This document shows, in pieces, positions 17,716 to 27,132 of a DNA stretch of 64,000 nucleotides. The stretch comes from Alkalihalobacillus sp. YIM B00296 (GTDB lineage Bacteria > Bacillota > Bacilli > Bacillales > Fictibacillaceae), in NCBI RefSeq assembly GCF_020179385.1, contig NZ_JAIBLJ010000006.1, forward strand, positions 82,433-146,432, read 5' to 3'. The notes beneath the pieces were generated by a model. The model worked only from the letters and a program-made list of their open reading frames with translations, was not told where the DNA came from and ran no database searches. A program made the position numbers and the translations under genes. Position 1 is the stretch's first letter. Each line of letters begins with the position of its first letter.

Positions 17716-20013
17716 TTACTGAGCTTTCTTTAGTTCACGATATTTCCCAGGTGTGGTCCCTTCATTTTTACGGAACGAACGAATAAAGTTTTGCGAGTTA
17801 TTGTATTTAAGCCGTTCGGAAATTTCTTTTACTGACATATTTGTTTCCAATAACCATTTCTTTGCCATATTTAGGCGATACAATGATAAGTAATCACTAA
17901 ATGAAATGTTTGTCTCTTTTCGAAAAATACTACTTAAATAATTAGGGTTGTAGTGAAGTCTAGCTGCTATAGCCTCAAGTGTGATGTCAGTATCGAATTC
18001 TTGTTGAACAATATGGATAATCTCATCAGATAAATTCTTATATTGAGATTCTGTTCGTTCCTCTATTTTAGTAATAAGAGGATAAATAATCACATCTCTA
18101 AACCAATATTGAATTTCTGTTAAGGTTTTTAATTCATACAGATGGTCGAATAAAGATTTTTTATTGTCTAATTCAATAATTTCAATTCCCAATGTTTGCA
18201 TTAGTTCAATCAAATCATTAAGTAACCGTACGATGGATATTTGATAATGGGTATGATTTAACTCCTTTTCTACAATAGATGATAGTAAGCTATGCAGTAA
18301 TTCCTCTATTTTTGGTTTGTCACAGATTTTTATCGCATCGAATAATTCATTCTCAATGTGTTTAGGAAAAAAAGTATGGAACGTTGTGCTTCTTTGTAGG
18401 TTTTCAAAAAAGATAATCGATTCTGTACCAAATTTTATCGTATATTTTAATGCTTCGAGACCTTCTTTGTATGCATGAATCGTCGATGTCAAATTTGTAT
18501 AGGGTAAACTAATCCCGATACTTACAGGTATGTTTAATTCTTCCCGTACTTTTGTTTGGATTGTCTGCGCTACTTCTGTAATAAAATATGTGTATTCCCT
18601 GTCTGTCTTATGGTTACTTAAAAAGATGGTCACCTGTGTACGATTCATAACAATTGGTTTCATTCTTGAGTTACTAGGAAAGAGATCTTCTATCATAGTG
18701 TTTATGGCAAATAGTAATAAATCCTCTTCTTTCCTGTTATAGCCTGTCCCTTCAAACGTATCAATTTGGAGAGTAAATACACAACTCCTTATCCAATGCT
18801 GGTTAAAACCAAAGGAAGTAAGTTTTGTTTTTAGCTCATCTTCACTTATCTTTCCCTGCAAAAGTTTAACCATGAAAAATTGTTTTAATTGTGTAACTTG
18901 TCCCTGTAACTTTTGTTCTAGTTGAACATTTTGGTCTAACATGTGTTGAATTTGATGCTCAATTAAATCAAATTCGTTCCGATGTTCGATCTCAGGCTTA
19001 TGATTGAATTTACTTGAAATCAATTCCTGGAGTCGATAAATTGGTCGATAAATTCGATTAGAGCCAATAAATGAAACACTTAGAGATAGGATAAGTAAAA
19101 TTGAACAAATGAAAAACGTAAACCAGCCGATCGAACTCGATTGTTTGTTCAGGTCTTTTATTTTGATTATTGAAAGGTAGGTCCAATTGTTATAATCTGA
19201 TTTTCGGAATGTAATTTTGTAATCGGTTTCACTGATTTCCATATTAAATTGACCTGATTGCTGTTCGATCTTCTGTAAATTTTTAATCAGTTCATGGTTG
19301 GAGAAATTCTTCCCGATATTTTGTTGAATACTATGACCAACGACCTCGAATTTTTCATTTAAAATGACGGTTTCCTCAAGGTCAAGGTTTTGTGAAGTAA
19401 TATTTGAAAATTCACATATAGGTATGGTTGCAACAGCAATTCCAGTCTTTCTAACACTATTCAAAGGTAATTGTTTAACAAGATTCATATGGTACATGCA
19501 GGATTCGGCCATATCAGGATTAAATAATAGTTTGTTTTTCTTTTCCATCACCCACGTCGATTTTATAGGTAATGAAAGATAGTTACGATTAATCTTTTCT
19601 GCTTGTTTGCCATTAAGCCATTGAAGTCCACTATTGTTTATAACCCAATTTTCCTCTAGACTCACTAGCAATACATCATTTAATCCAGTATCATATGTTT
19701 GCAGGTGACTTAATTCTTCTCTTACGTGATTATATAGCTGAAATTGACTTGGGTTTAATGGTTGATTTAACGTGTCGGTTAGTTGAGAAGAAGATACTAA
19801 GTGTGTTAAAGAATGATCGACTGTTTTTAAAACTTGTTCAATATTCGTTTGAACTTGGTAAATACTTTGTTGTTTTTCTTTCGCCACATTCGATTGAATA
19901 ACCTCAGAGGATTTTAAATAAGAAAATAATCCAACAATGATAACAGGAACAGTTGTTAAAAGAATGATAAAAGTAATTAATCGAAAATAATAGTTCGTTG
20001 ATTTTTTCTTCAT
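17716..20013 (-). CDS. Membrane-anchored AraC-family regulator (YtdP/YesS-like)
   Basis: A 765-residue regulator with a transmembrane helix at about 12-33, an extracellular sensor region of about 260 residues, a second helix at about 297-318, a cytoplasmic linker and a C-terminal AraC DNA-binding domain (about 665-762) ending IRSFRKNEGTTPGKYRELKK. This architecture is that of YtdP and YesS, which regulate rhamnogalacturonan genes in B. subtilis. It would sense pectic sugars outside or a liganded binding protein, and activate island promoters. It is convergent with the binding-protein gene and divergent from the GH105 pseudogene operon, matching the ytdP position in the ytc/yte cluster. Ligand is inferred. 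Confidence 0.88.
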   Translation of the reverse strand: MKKKSTNYYFRLITFIILLTTVPVIIVGLFSYLKSSEVIQSNVAKEKQQSIYQVQTNIEQVLKTVDHSLTHLVSSSQLTDTLNQPLNPSQFQLYNHVREELSHLQTYDTGLNDVLLVSLEENWVINNSGLQWLNGKQAEKINRNYLSLPIKSTWVMEKKNKLLFNPDMAESCMYHMNLVKQLPLNSVRKTGIAVATIPICEFSNITSQNLDLEETVILNEKFEVVGHSIQQNIGKNFSNHELIKNLQKIEQQSGQFNMEISETDYKITFRKSDYNNWTYLSIIKIKDLNKQSSSIGWFTFFICSILLILSLSVSFIGSNRIYRPIYRLQELISSKFNHKPEIEHRNEFDLIEHQIQHMLDQNVQLEQKLQGQVTQLKQFFMVKLLQGKISEDELKTKLTSFGFNQHWIRSCVFTLQIDTFEGTGYNRKEEDLLLFAINTMIEDLFPSNSRMKPIVMNRTQVTIFLSNHKTDREYTYFITEVAQTIQTKVREELNIPVSIGISLPYTNLTSTIHAYKEGLEALKYTIKFGTESIIFFENLQRSTTFHTFFPKHIENELFDAIKICDKPKIEELLHSLLSSIVEKELNHTHYQISIVRLLNDLIELMQTLGIEIIELDNKKSLFDHLYELKTLTEIQYWFRDVIIYPLITKIEERTESQYKNLSDEIIHIVQQEFDTDITLEAIAARLHYNPNYLSSIFRKETNISFSDYLSLYRLNMAKKWLLETNMSVKEISERLKYNNSQNFIRSFRKNEGTTPGKYRELKKAQ

Positions 20014-20280
20014 AAGAACCCCCTTTAAATAAAAGTAGTTTGAAAATTAGCAATATATAAATTTCATTATATAGTAAAACATAACGATTTGGGTATAATC
20101 ATTATCTTATATCACATTCAATAGATTACTTTTTCAATGAAAGGCATCTGTTATTAACGTAAATCTACGTAACTGTCTTGATGATTATAGATGTCATCCA
20201 CATTTTAAGCTAATGTAGGAAATAAGAAATTGATAAGAGGATAAGTAATTGAAAAAAATTTTTCCTTGTCACAAGAATTT

Positions 20281-20294
20281 TGTTATCGCTTACA
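20281..20294 (-). promoter_or_regulatory. cre-like operator upstream of the GH105 pseudogene operon
   Basis: On the minus strand the site reads TGTAAGCGATAACA, which fits the looser cre consensus TGWAANCGNTNWCA fully. It lies 64 bases ahead of the 20358 start, between it and the divergent AraC regulator. Confidence 0.55.
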
Positions 20295-20357
20295 TATAAC
20301 TCTATAAAAATTAAATGAACCTTTTAATGATTTGTGTAATAGAGAGGAGAAACAGTA

Positions 20358-21443
<1,086 letters not shown>

Positions 21444-21449
21444 AAAGTT

Positions 21450-21624
21450 GGGTGACTTATAAAGCGAGACTTTCATCAGTGGGGGGTTCTTTATCCTCTA
21501 CTGATGGATAGCTGAGACTTATCGGATCTTTATGGGCAGTTATCCCCCACCTATCTTCTTTGCTTCTCTAGAATCTTGTGGAGGGGGTTTTACTACCCGT
21601 TAAGAATGGGATAAAAGGTCACCC
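21450..21624 (+). other. Highly structured 175-nt intergenic element (possible ncRNA or IS-end relic)
   Basis: The ends GGGTGAC (21450-21456) and GTCACCC (21618-21624) pair. Inside are CATCAGT/ACTGATG (21474-21480 and 21500-21506) and a long stem in which GGGCAGTTATCCCCCAC (from about 21533) pairs imperfectly with GTGGAGGGGGTTTTACTACCC (to about 21599). The G/C-tract composition is unlike the AT-rich surroundings. No transposase or coding frame is present. It may be the left-over end of an IS200/IS605-type element, a structured RNA, or a cis-regulatory leader of the yteS-like gene that starts 27 bases later. Confidence 0.45.
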
Positions 21625-21650
21625 TCATCCCTAATTAGGAGTAGAGATCA

Positions 21651-22193
21651 ATGAGGAAACACCTTTTTTATAAATACTTATCTATTATATCTATTTCTAT
21701 CTTCATCGTTTTTTTGACGACTGGTTGTCAAAATAAGAGCAGTGGTTTTCAATTATTTATTTTTACAAATGTACCTGACGAAACAAAACAACAAATACAA
21801 ACGTTGATTAATAACCATTCAGAGGGAGAACAAAGTATTGAAGTACAGTTCCATCCACCAATGTACGAAAAAATTGTTGTTGAGTTTGTCGATCATTCAG
21901 GAGATCTCATCCTTTTGGAAAAGGAATTATTAACATCGATTTTTGACCCGGTAGGATTACTTCCTTTAGATCAAATAAAAAATGAAAAAAATAGTGCAAA
22001 TATTCAAGAATATCAGTTGAAGGATGAAGAGGGGAATATCCATATTTATGCTTTACCGATTCCTTTAGAGTCGTCTTTATTAAAGGACCTAAATTATGAC
22101 GGTTCTAAGGAACTTGTAGGGATTATTCCAAAATACACAAAACATCAAGATGATGCTTATAGCATATTATCTGAATTGGTTAATAACAAATAA
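21651..22193 (+). CDS. YteS-like lipoprotein of the rhamnogalacturonan cluster
   Basis: A 180-residue predicted lipoprotein: hydrophobic signal segment at about 13-26 ending in the lipobox TTGC. The remainder (FQLFIFTNVPDETKQQI; VEFVDHSGDLILLEKELL) resembles B. subtilis YteS, whose biochemical role is unknown. Its place between yteR-like and yteT-like genes supports the assignment. It would be on the outside of the membrane. Confidence in the family is moderate, since I rely on recall of YteS and synteny; no catalytic motif is visible. Confidence 0.7.
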   Translation: MRKHLFYKYLSIISISIFIVFLTTGCQNKSSGFQLFIFTNVPDETKQQIQTLINNHSEGEQSIEVQFHPPMYEKIVVEFVDHSGDLILLEKELLTSIFDPVGLLPLDQIKNEKNSANIQEYQLKDEEGNIHIYALPIPLESSLLKDLNYDGSKELVGIIPKYTKHQDDAYSILSELVNNK

Positions 22194-22210
22194 ATAAGAG
22201 GTGGTTTATA

Positions 22211-22759
22211 TTGAGAAAGTATGCAATATGCGGTGTTTATTAAAACTTTATTAAACGAGTTTTCAGTTAATAATCAAATTGTTGGCCTACTAGATTATGA
22301 TGATCTCAGATTTACTACTTGTAAAAAAGAATATCCACAACTGGATAACGTTCCTACATATGGACCAGAGCAATTTCAACATTGATTCAGGAAACCAAAC
22401 CTGATGCGTTAATTGTGGCAAGTAGAGATGATACACATGTCGATTACATTCTAAAAGGTCTTGCGCATGATTTAGATGTCATCATAGAAAAACCAATGGT
22501 AACAAATGTTGATGATGTAAAGAAAGTACTAAAGGCTGAGGCTAACAGTAAAGGAAATGTAACTGTAACATTTAATTATCGTTATAGTCCTATTCATAGA
22601 AAAATAAAAGAACTTCTCCTTGAAGAAAAGATAGGAAGAATAACTTCTGTCAATTTAAATTGGTATATTGACACCTATCATGAGGCGAGTTATTTCAAAC
22701 GTTGGAATCGCTTGCGGAAGTATTCCGGTGGTCCTGAGCGAAGGAGGCTACGAATATGA
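22211..22759 (+). pseudogene. Gfo/Idh/MocA oxidoreductase (YteT-like), frameshifted and 3'-truncated
   Basis: A TTG start at 22211 after AAGAGGTGG opens MRKYAICGV, the NAD-binding turn, then stops. A second frame gives NNQIVGLLDYDD and PTYGPEQFQH, and a third from 22382 gives IQETKPDALIVASRDDTHVD and the family motif IIEKPM, then YRYSPIHRKIKELL. After RKYSGG the reading frame ends where about 200 further residues should follow; sequence passes directly to the ribosome binding site of the next gene. So there are two frameshifts and a deletion of the C-terminal half. In B. subtilis YteT is of unknown physiological function within the same cluster. Confidence 0.85.
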
Positions 22760-23418
22760 AATTAGGTGGTCTTTCCGGTGAATTTTTCAAAATAAGTGAG
22801 TGGATATCAAGGCTTGCTTATGTGAACTTCCTTTGGCTTGTATTTTCATTAGCAGGGCTCATATTCTTTGGAATAATGCCGGCAACTGTAGCTTTATTTA
22901 CAATCATCCGTAAATGGGTATTAGGACAAAATGATATTCCTGTTTTTTCTCTTTTTTGGAAAACGTATCGGAAGGAATTTATGAAATCAAATCTACTGGG
23001 GGCGATCTTAGCGATTTGCGGGTACATGTTATATGTTGACCTAGCGTTAATCCCTACAGAAGGTATTTTCTACACAGCAATAAGATTTGGTGTTTTAGTT
23101 ATTAGCATCTCATTTCTTATTCTATTGCTATTTATTTTCCCTGTTTATGTCCATTACAATTGGAAACTCACGATGTACTTGAAATATGCATTCATTTTAG
23201 GTGCTTCCTATCCTCATTTTACATTTGGAATGATGATTTGTCTGTTTCTTTTGTATTTTGCTTTAACTATTGTCCCTGGCGTTATCCCGTTTTTCAGTGT
23301 TAGTTTACTAGCTTTTATTGTCATGTGGATGGCAAACCATGTATTTACAAAAGCAGAAAATTTGGCGCTAAACAAAAACTCTACGGGAAATAAAGTAGAA
23401 TCAACCTTAAGTGATTAG
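22756..23418 (+). CDS. DUF624 membrane protein (YteU/YesL-like)
   Basis: A 220-residue integral membrane protein with about five or six hydrophobic segments (for example near residues 20-45, 75-95, 105-135, 150-170, 175-195). The N-terminal segment followed by LFTIIRKW is typical of DUF624 proteins such as YteU and YesL, which accompany pectin and oligosaccharide ABC importers of the YtcQ type. Function is not established; a role in transporter assembly or sensing is often assumed. ATG follows GAAGGAGG. It is intact although the gene immediately before it is deleted. Confidence 0.8.
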   Translation: MKLGGLSGEFFKISEWISRLAYVNFLWLVFSLAGLIFFGIMPATVALFTIIRKWVLGQNDIPVFSLFWKTYRKEFMKSNLLGAILAICGYMLYVDLALIPTEGIFYTAIRFGVLVISISFLILLLFIFPVYVHYNWKLTMYLKYAFILGASYPHFTFGMMICLFLLYFALTIVPGVIPFFSVSLLAFIVMWMANHVFTKAENLALNKNSTGNKVESTLSD

Positions 23419-23454
23419 AATGAATTGAAACTATTTTTTAGGAGTGATGGGCAT

Positions 23455-23769
23455 ATGAGCAAAATCGGTCAATGGGAGCAAGCGGAGCCCGGTGTAAAAC
23501 GGAAGATCTTTCATCCAGGAAAAGGGTTAATGATGATGGAGGTTCAATTTAAAAAGGGTGCGGAAGGATATGAGCATAGCCATATTCATGAACAAATGAG
23601 TTATTGTATAAAAGGAAAAATTGCTTTTCAAATCGATGGGAAAGAAACGATTATTACCCAAGGTGAGATAATTTATATACCCAGTAATGCAAAACATGGT
23701 GTAACAGCATTAGAAGAGTCAATACTACTAGATACATTTACTCCTATTCGAAAAGATTTGTTGGAGTAA
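23455..23769 (+). CDS. Small cupin, KdgF-like (unsaturated galacturonate ring opening)
   Basis: A 104-residue single-domain cupin. The metal-binding motif HSHIHEQ with later PSNAKHGV, and length, fit KdgF, which converts the 4,5-unsaturated galacturonate released by GH105 into linear 5-keto-4-deoxyuronate. Start chosen at ATG 23455 behind AGGAGTGATGG; an upstream in-frame TTG has no support. It follows the DUF624 gene by 36 bases, likely same operon. Small cupins are hard to assign by sequence; the pectin context makes KdgF the best call. Confidence 0.75.
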   Translation: MSKIGQWEQAEPGVKRKIFHPGKGLMMMEVQFKKGAEGYEHSHIHEQMSYCIKGKIAFQIDGKETIITQGEIIYIPSNAKHGVTALEESILLDTFTPIRKDLLE

Positions 23770-23918
23770 CCTGAGCATTAAAGAATATTTGAGAGGTGAG
23801 GGGGCGAATCTCTCTTTTGGTTCTTCAGAGATGGAAGCTTCAACCAATAGGTAGGCTCAATTTCCCCATTATAAATTCATTGTAAGTCTTATCATGTATT
23901 AGAGTGAAAATCGTTTTG

Positions 23919-23960
23919 AAAAAATCCCTTTTTAAAAATACATAGGATTTTTTCTGTTTT
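23919..23960 (+). terminator. Probable terminator downstream of kdgF-like gene
   Basis: AAAAAATCC (23919-23927) pairs with GGATTTTTT (23945-23953), followed by a T-rich tail. Confidence 0.5.
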
Positions 23961-24315
23961 TTCGACCAAAGGTTGCCTTCTATCTAGTTGATGATCCAAA
24001 AAGGCTATCAACTATTAGAATTTGTAAATGGTGAATTGAAATTTTAGGCAAATTGACTTCTTAAATAGAGATTGAAATTGTCTAAGGAGATTTCTGGTTC
24101 TATCGGTTTTCCATTAAAAGTACAAGATCATTTCCTGTATTTTTCCAACTTCCTTAGGTTACTTTTTTGGAATAAAACCATCCTTATTTATACTGCCATT
24201 TAGTTGGAGTGGTTTGAATTCCTCTCGGATCATCAGGACAGAAAGTTTCAATTCCTTATAATAAGGACTTGGAACTTTTTTGTTTTTACATTATCACAGT
24301 CAGTTTCATTGATTT

Positions 24316-24333
24316 AGACAATATATATTGTCT
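24316..24333. promoter_or_regulatory. Perfect 18-bp palindrome, candidate operator
   Basis: AGACAATATATATTGTCT is a perfect palindrome in the uxaC upstream region, about 80 bases above the likely -35. It has the form of a dimeric repressor site but the regulator is unknown. AT-rich sequence raises the chance of coincidence. Confidence 0.35.
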
Positions 24334-24412
24334 TAAAAAAATCTTGGTTGAAATTTATATCTGTTTCAAAGAGATATAATAGAATGAAAGATTCTTTTAT
24401 TAGTAGAAAATA

Positions 24413-24441
24413 TTGAATAATTTCCCTGAACAAGATATAAT
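24413..24441 (+). promoter_or_regulatory. Sigma-A promoter of uxaC
   Basis: TTGAAT (24413-24418), a 17-base spacer and TATAAT (24436-24441) give a near-consensus vegetative promoter. The start of transcription would fall at about 24448, inside the shared operator. Confidence 0.75.
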
Positions 24442-24446
24442 TTAAT

Positions 24447-24465
24447 AAATGTTCACGTGTGCATT
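24447..24465 (+). promoter_or_regulatory. LacI-type operator O1, shared by uxaC and uxaB
   Basis: AAATGTTCACGTGTGCATT occurs here and, identically, at 27097-27115 before uxaB. It is an imperfect dyad around a central CG, as is usual for LacI-family sites. It overlaps the expected transcription start. The LacI regulator gene lying between uxaC and uxaB is the probable ligand. Confidence 0.75.
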
Positions 24466-24552
24466 AATTTTCACTTTGAGGTATTTATTATTATGGGAAT
24501 TTTGATAAAAATGTTCAGTGTACATAAAATGATTTTAAAGGGGTTGAATGAT

Positions 24553-25974
24553 TTGAATTTATTCATGGGAGAGAATTTTTTATTGTTAAATGAAGTTGCG
24601 GTTGATTTATATCACAAATATGCTAAAAGTTTACCAATTATTGATTATCACTGCCACCTTAGCCCAAAGGAAATCTATGAAAATAAAAAGTTCTCGAACA
24701 TAACTGAGGCCTGGTTATATGGTGATCATTATAAGTGGAGAGCGATGAGAGCAAATGGGATTGATGAGGAATTTATTACAGGCCAAGCCAGTGATTATGA
24801 GAAATATTTAGCTTGGGCAAAAACAGTGCCGATGACAGTAGGTAATCCACTATACAATTGGACTCATTTAGAGCTTCAACGTTTTTTTGGTATTTATGAG
24901 CTGTTAAATGAAAAAACGGCACCAATGATTTGGGAAAAAGTTAACCAATTATTAAATAAAGAAGAGTTTACAGTAAGAGAATTAATTAAAAAGTCTGGTG
25001 TGGAAGTGATTTGTACAACAGATGACCCAGTTGATTCTTTAGAATATCATCAAAATCTAATCAAAGAGAATGATTTCGATGTGAGTGTTTTACCAAGCTT
25101 TAGACCAGATAAAGGATTAGAAATAAATCGCGAAGGCTTTGGTTTATGGGTTGAAAAGCTTTCGAAAGCAGCAAGTACCTCTATTAATAATTATGATGAC
25201 TTTTTAACAGCCCTTGAATCAAGAGTAGACTTTTTCCATGAGCTAGGAGGAAGAGTTTCAGATCATGCAATTGATACCATGATGTTTGTGAATGCCGAAA
25301 AATCTGACGTAGATCGAATCTTCAAACAGGCATTATCCGGTGAAAAAGTTAGTCCAGAAGATGAAAAGAAATATAAAACGTTCACATTGGTGTTTTTAGG
25401 GAAGAAATATTCAAGCTTAGGCTGGGCAATGCAGTTACATATTAATGCTCTGCGAAATAACAATAGTAGAATGCTAGATAAATTAGGATCTGACACAGGG
25501 TTTGATTGTATGAATGATGATCTTGTTGCAAAGCCATTATGTCAATTACTCGATACATTGGATCGTGAGGATGCACTTCCAAAGATAATCCTATATTCTT
25601 TAAACCCTAGAGATAATCAATTACTCGCTAGTATTATCGGTAGCTTCCAGGGGGGAGGCATCCGTGGAAAAATCCAATTTGGAACTGCTTGGTGGTTTAA
25701 TGATCATAAGGATGGAATGTTAGATCAAATGAAGGCGCTTGCGAATATAGGTTTATTTAGTCAATTTATTGGAATGCTGACTGACTCAAGAAGCTTTCTG
25801 TCCTATACAAGACATGAATATTTTAGAAGACTTATATGTCAGTTAGTTGGCGAATGGGTGGAAAATGGTGAAGTACCTAATGATTCTGAATTATTAGGGG
25901 ATATTGTTCAAGGTGTATCTTATTACAATGTCAAAGAATATTTCCAGTTTAAAGAATCAATGGTACGAGGGTAA
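24553..25974 (+). CDS. uxaC: Uronate (glucuronate/galacturonate) isomerase
   Basis: A 473-residue UxaC that interconverts D-galacturonate and D-tagaturonate (or glucuronate and fructuronate). The N-terminus MGENFLLLNEVAVDLYHKYA and the metal-binding PIIDYHCHLSPKEI motif are diagnostic, with further blocks WTHLELQRFFGI, TTDDPVDSLEYH and QFGTAWWFNDHKDGM. Length is normal. I chose TTG at 24553, preceded by AAAGGGG, because it gives the usual short leader; an upstream in-frame GTG overlaps the operator and lacks a ribosome binding site. It begins the uxaC-lacI-uxaB-(uxaA) cluster for galacturonate use. Confidence 0.95.
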   Translation: MNLFMGENFLLLNEVAVDLYHKYAKSLPIIDYHCHLSPKEIYENKKFSNITEAWLYGDHYKWRAMRANGIDEEFITGQASDYEKYLAWAKTVPMTVGNPLYNWTHLELQRFFGIYELLNEKTAPMIWEKVNQLLNKEEFTVRELIKKSGVEVICTTDDPVDSLEYHQNLIKENDFDVSVLPSFRPDKGLEINREGFGLWVEKLSKAASTSINNYDDFLTALESRVDFFHELGGRVSDHAIDTMMFVNAEKSDVDRIFKQALSGEKVSPEDEKKYKTFTLVFLGKKYSSLGWAMQLHINALRNNNSRMLDKLGSDTGFDCMNDDLVAKPLCQLLDTLDREDALPKIILYSLNPRDNQLLASIIGSFQGGGIRGKIQFGTAWWFNDHKDGMLDQMKALANIGLFSQFIGMLTDSRSFLSYTRHEYFRRLICQLVGEWVENGEVPNDSELLGDIVQGVSYYNVKEYFQFKESMVRG

Positions 25975-26021
25975 GGGTTAGATACTCTAGTTTAAAATGG
26001 ATCTGAAGGTAGGTTAGGTAA

Positions 26022-27035
26022 GTGGGAGTTACAATTAAGGATATTGCAAAGCTAGCTAATGTCTCTCATACGACGGTGTCTAGAGCACTTAATAATAGTC
26101 CGCTAATAAAAGAAAATACGAAACGAAAAATTATCGAAATTGCTAATCAACTAAATTACTCGCCAGATGTGCATGCTAGAAGCTTAGTTTTGCAAAAATC
26201 CTATACAATCGGATTATTTTTAACGAGGTTATCAAATGGTACTTCCTCAAGCTTTCTTGCTGAGACAATAAAAGGCGTCAATTCAGTGATTGATGAAAAT
26301 TATAATTTATACGTCCGAGGGATCCAAGATTTTCAAGACTTTTCTGCGATTACTCGAAAAAGATTTGATGGCATCATCTTAATGAGTCAAAGCGATATAG
26401 ATAATGCGTTCATTTATCATGTTCTAGAAAAAGAAATTCCGCTTGTAGTCCTAAACCGACAAGTAGAAGAACGATCAATTGTAAATGTATTATCAAACGA
26501 CCAAGAAGGTGTATATGAGGCTATCAACCTGTTTATTGAGAACGGTCATCGTAACATTGCATTAATTGAGGGTACTTCACATTTTCGTTCATCACAAGAA
26601 AGGAAGGAAGGGTATATAAAGGCTTTAATTGATTTTAAGCTTCCTATTCTTCAGGAATACATGGTGAAGGGAAATTATGATATGGAAAGCGGCTATAAGG
26701 CAATGAAAAAATTATTAGCTCTTGAAAACCCCCCGACAGCCGTATTTTGTTCAAATGATGATATGGCAATTGGAGCAATGAAAGCAGTTAACGATGCAGG
26801 TCTTTTCGTTGGAGCAGATTTTTCAATTATCGGTTTTGACGATATCGGCTTTTCAGAATATACATCACCTGCCCTTACAACTGTAAAAAGGCCAATAGAA
26901 AAAATAAGCATGGTAGGTGCACAAAAGCTATTACAATTGATGGATGATGTGATTGAAGAAAATGAGCCCATTTACTTAACTACAAATCTGGTTAAACGTC
27001 AATCAGTAGTTGACTTAAATAAGAAGAATAGTTGA
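26022..27035 (+). CDS. LacI-family repressor of uronate genes (ExuR/UxaR-like)
   Basis: A 337-residue LacI/GalR regulator. The N-terminal HTH and hinge are clear (VTIKDIAKLANVSHTTVSRA, then LNYSPDVHARSL), followed by a periplasmic-binding-protein-like ligand domain (GYIKALIDF, PPTAVFCSNDDMAIGAM, IGFDDIGFSEYTSPALTTV). GTG start at 26022 behind GAAGGTAGG. Lying 47 bases after uxaC and before uxaB, it probably represses both through the identical operators at 24447 and 27097, released by a uronate intermediate. The ligand is inferred from context. Confidence 0.9.
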   Translation: MGVTIKDIAKLANVSHTTVSRALNNSPLIKENTKRKIIEIANQLNYSPDVHARSLVLQKSYTIGLFLTRLSNGTSSSFLAETIKGVNSVIDENYNLYVRGIQDFQDFSAITRKRFDGIILMSQSDIDNAFIYHVLEKEIPLVVLNRQVEERSIVNVLSNDQEGVYEAINLFIENGHRNIALIEGTSHFRSSQERKEGYIKALIDFKLPILQEYMVKGNYDMESGYKAMKKLLALENPPTAVFCSNDDMAIGAMKAVNDAGLFVGADFSIIGFDDIGFSEYTSPALTTVKRPIEKISMVGAQKLLQLMDDVIEENEPIYLTTNLVKRQSVVDLNKKNS

Positions 27036-27053
27036 GTTATTATGATTGACTCA

Positions 27054-27091
27054 AAAGGGTCTGATCCAGGTAAGTGGGGTTCTGACCCTTT
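27054..27091. repeat. Palindromic GGGTCTGA/TCTGACCC element
   Basis: AAAGGGTCTGATCC (27054-27067) pairs with GGGGTTCTGACCCTTT (27076-27091) with two mismatches. It sits between the lacI stop and the uxaB operator. It could act as a weak terminator or be a REP-like dispersed palindrome. Confidence 0.55.
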
Positions 27092-27096
27092 GATTT

Positions 27097-27115
27097 AAAT
27101 GTTCACGTGTGCATT
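27097..27115 (+). promoter_or_regulatory. LacI-type operator O2, upstream of uxaB
   Basis: Identical to the 19-base site at 24447-24465 (AAATGTTCACGTGTGCATT). It ends 17 bases before the uxaB start codon, next to its ribosome binding site. No convincing -10/-35 is visible just upstream, so it may act as a roadblock on transcription arriving from lacI. Confidence 0.7.
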
Positions 27116-27132
27116 TTAAGGGAGGGAATAGT

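Larger units (their letters stand above)
23770..24412. other. Intergenic region between kdgF-like gene and uxaC promoter
   Basis: No gene is supported in this 640-base AT-rich stretch. It holds a terminator near 23919-23960 and an 18-bp palindrome at 24316-24333. A weak GAGAG/CTCTC hairpin with a T-tail follows the cupin gene at about 23790-23820 and may be the true operon end. Confidence 0.5.
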
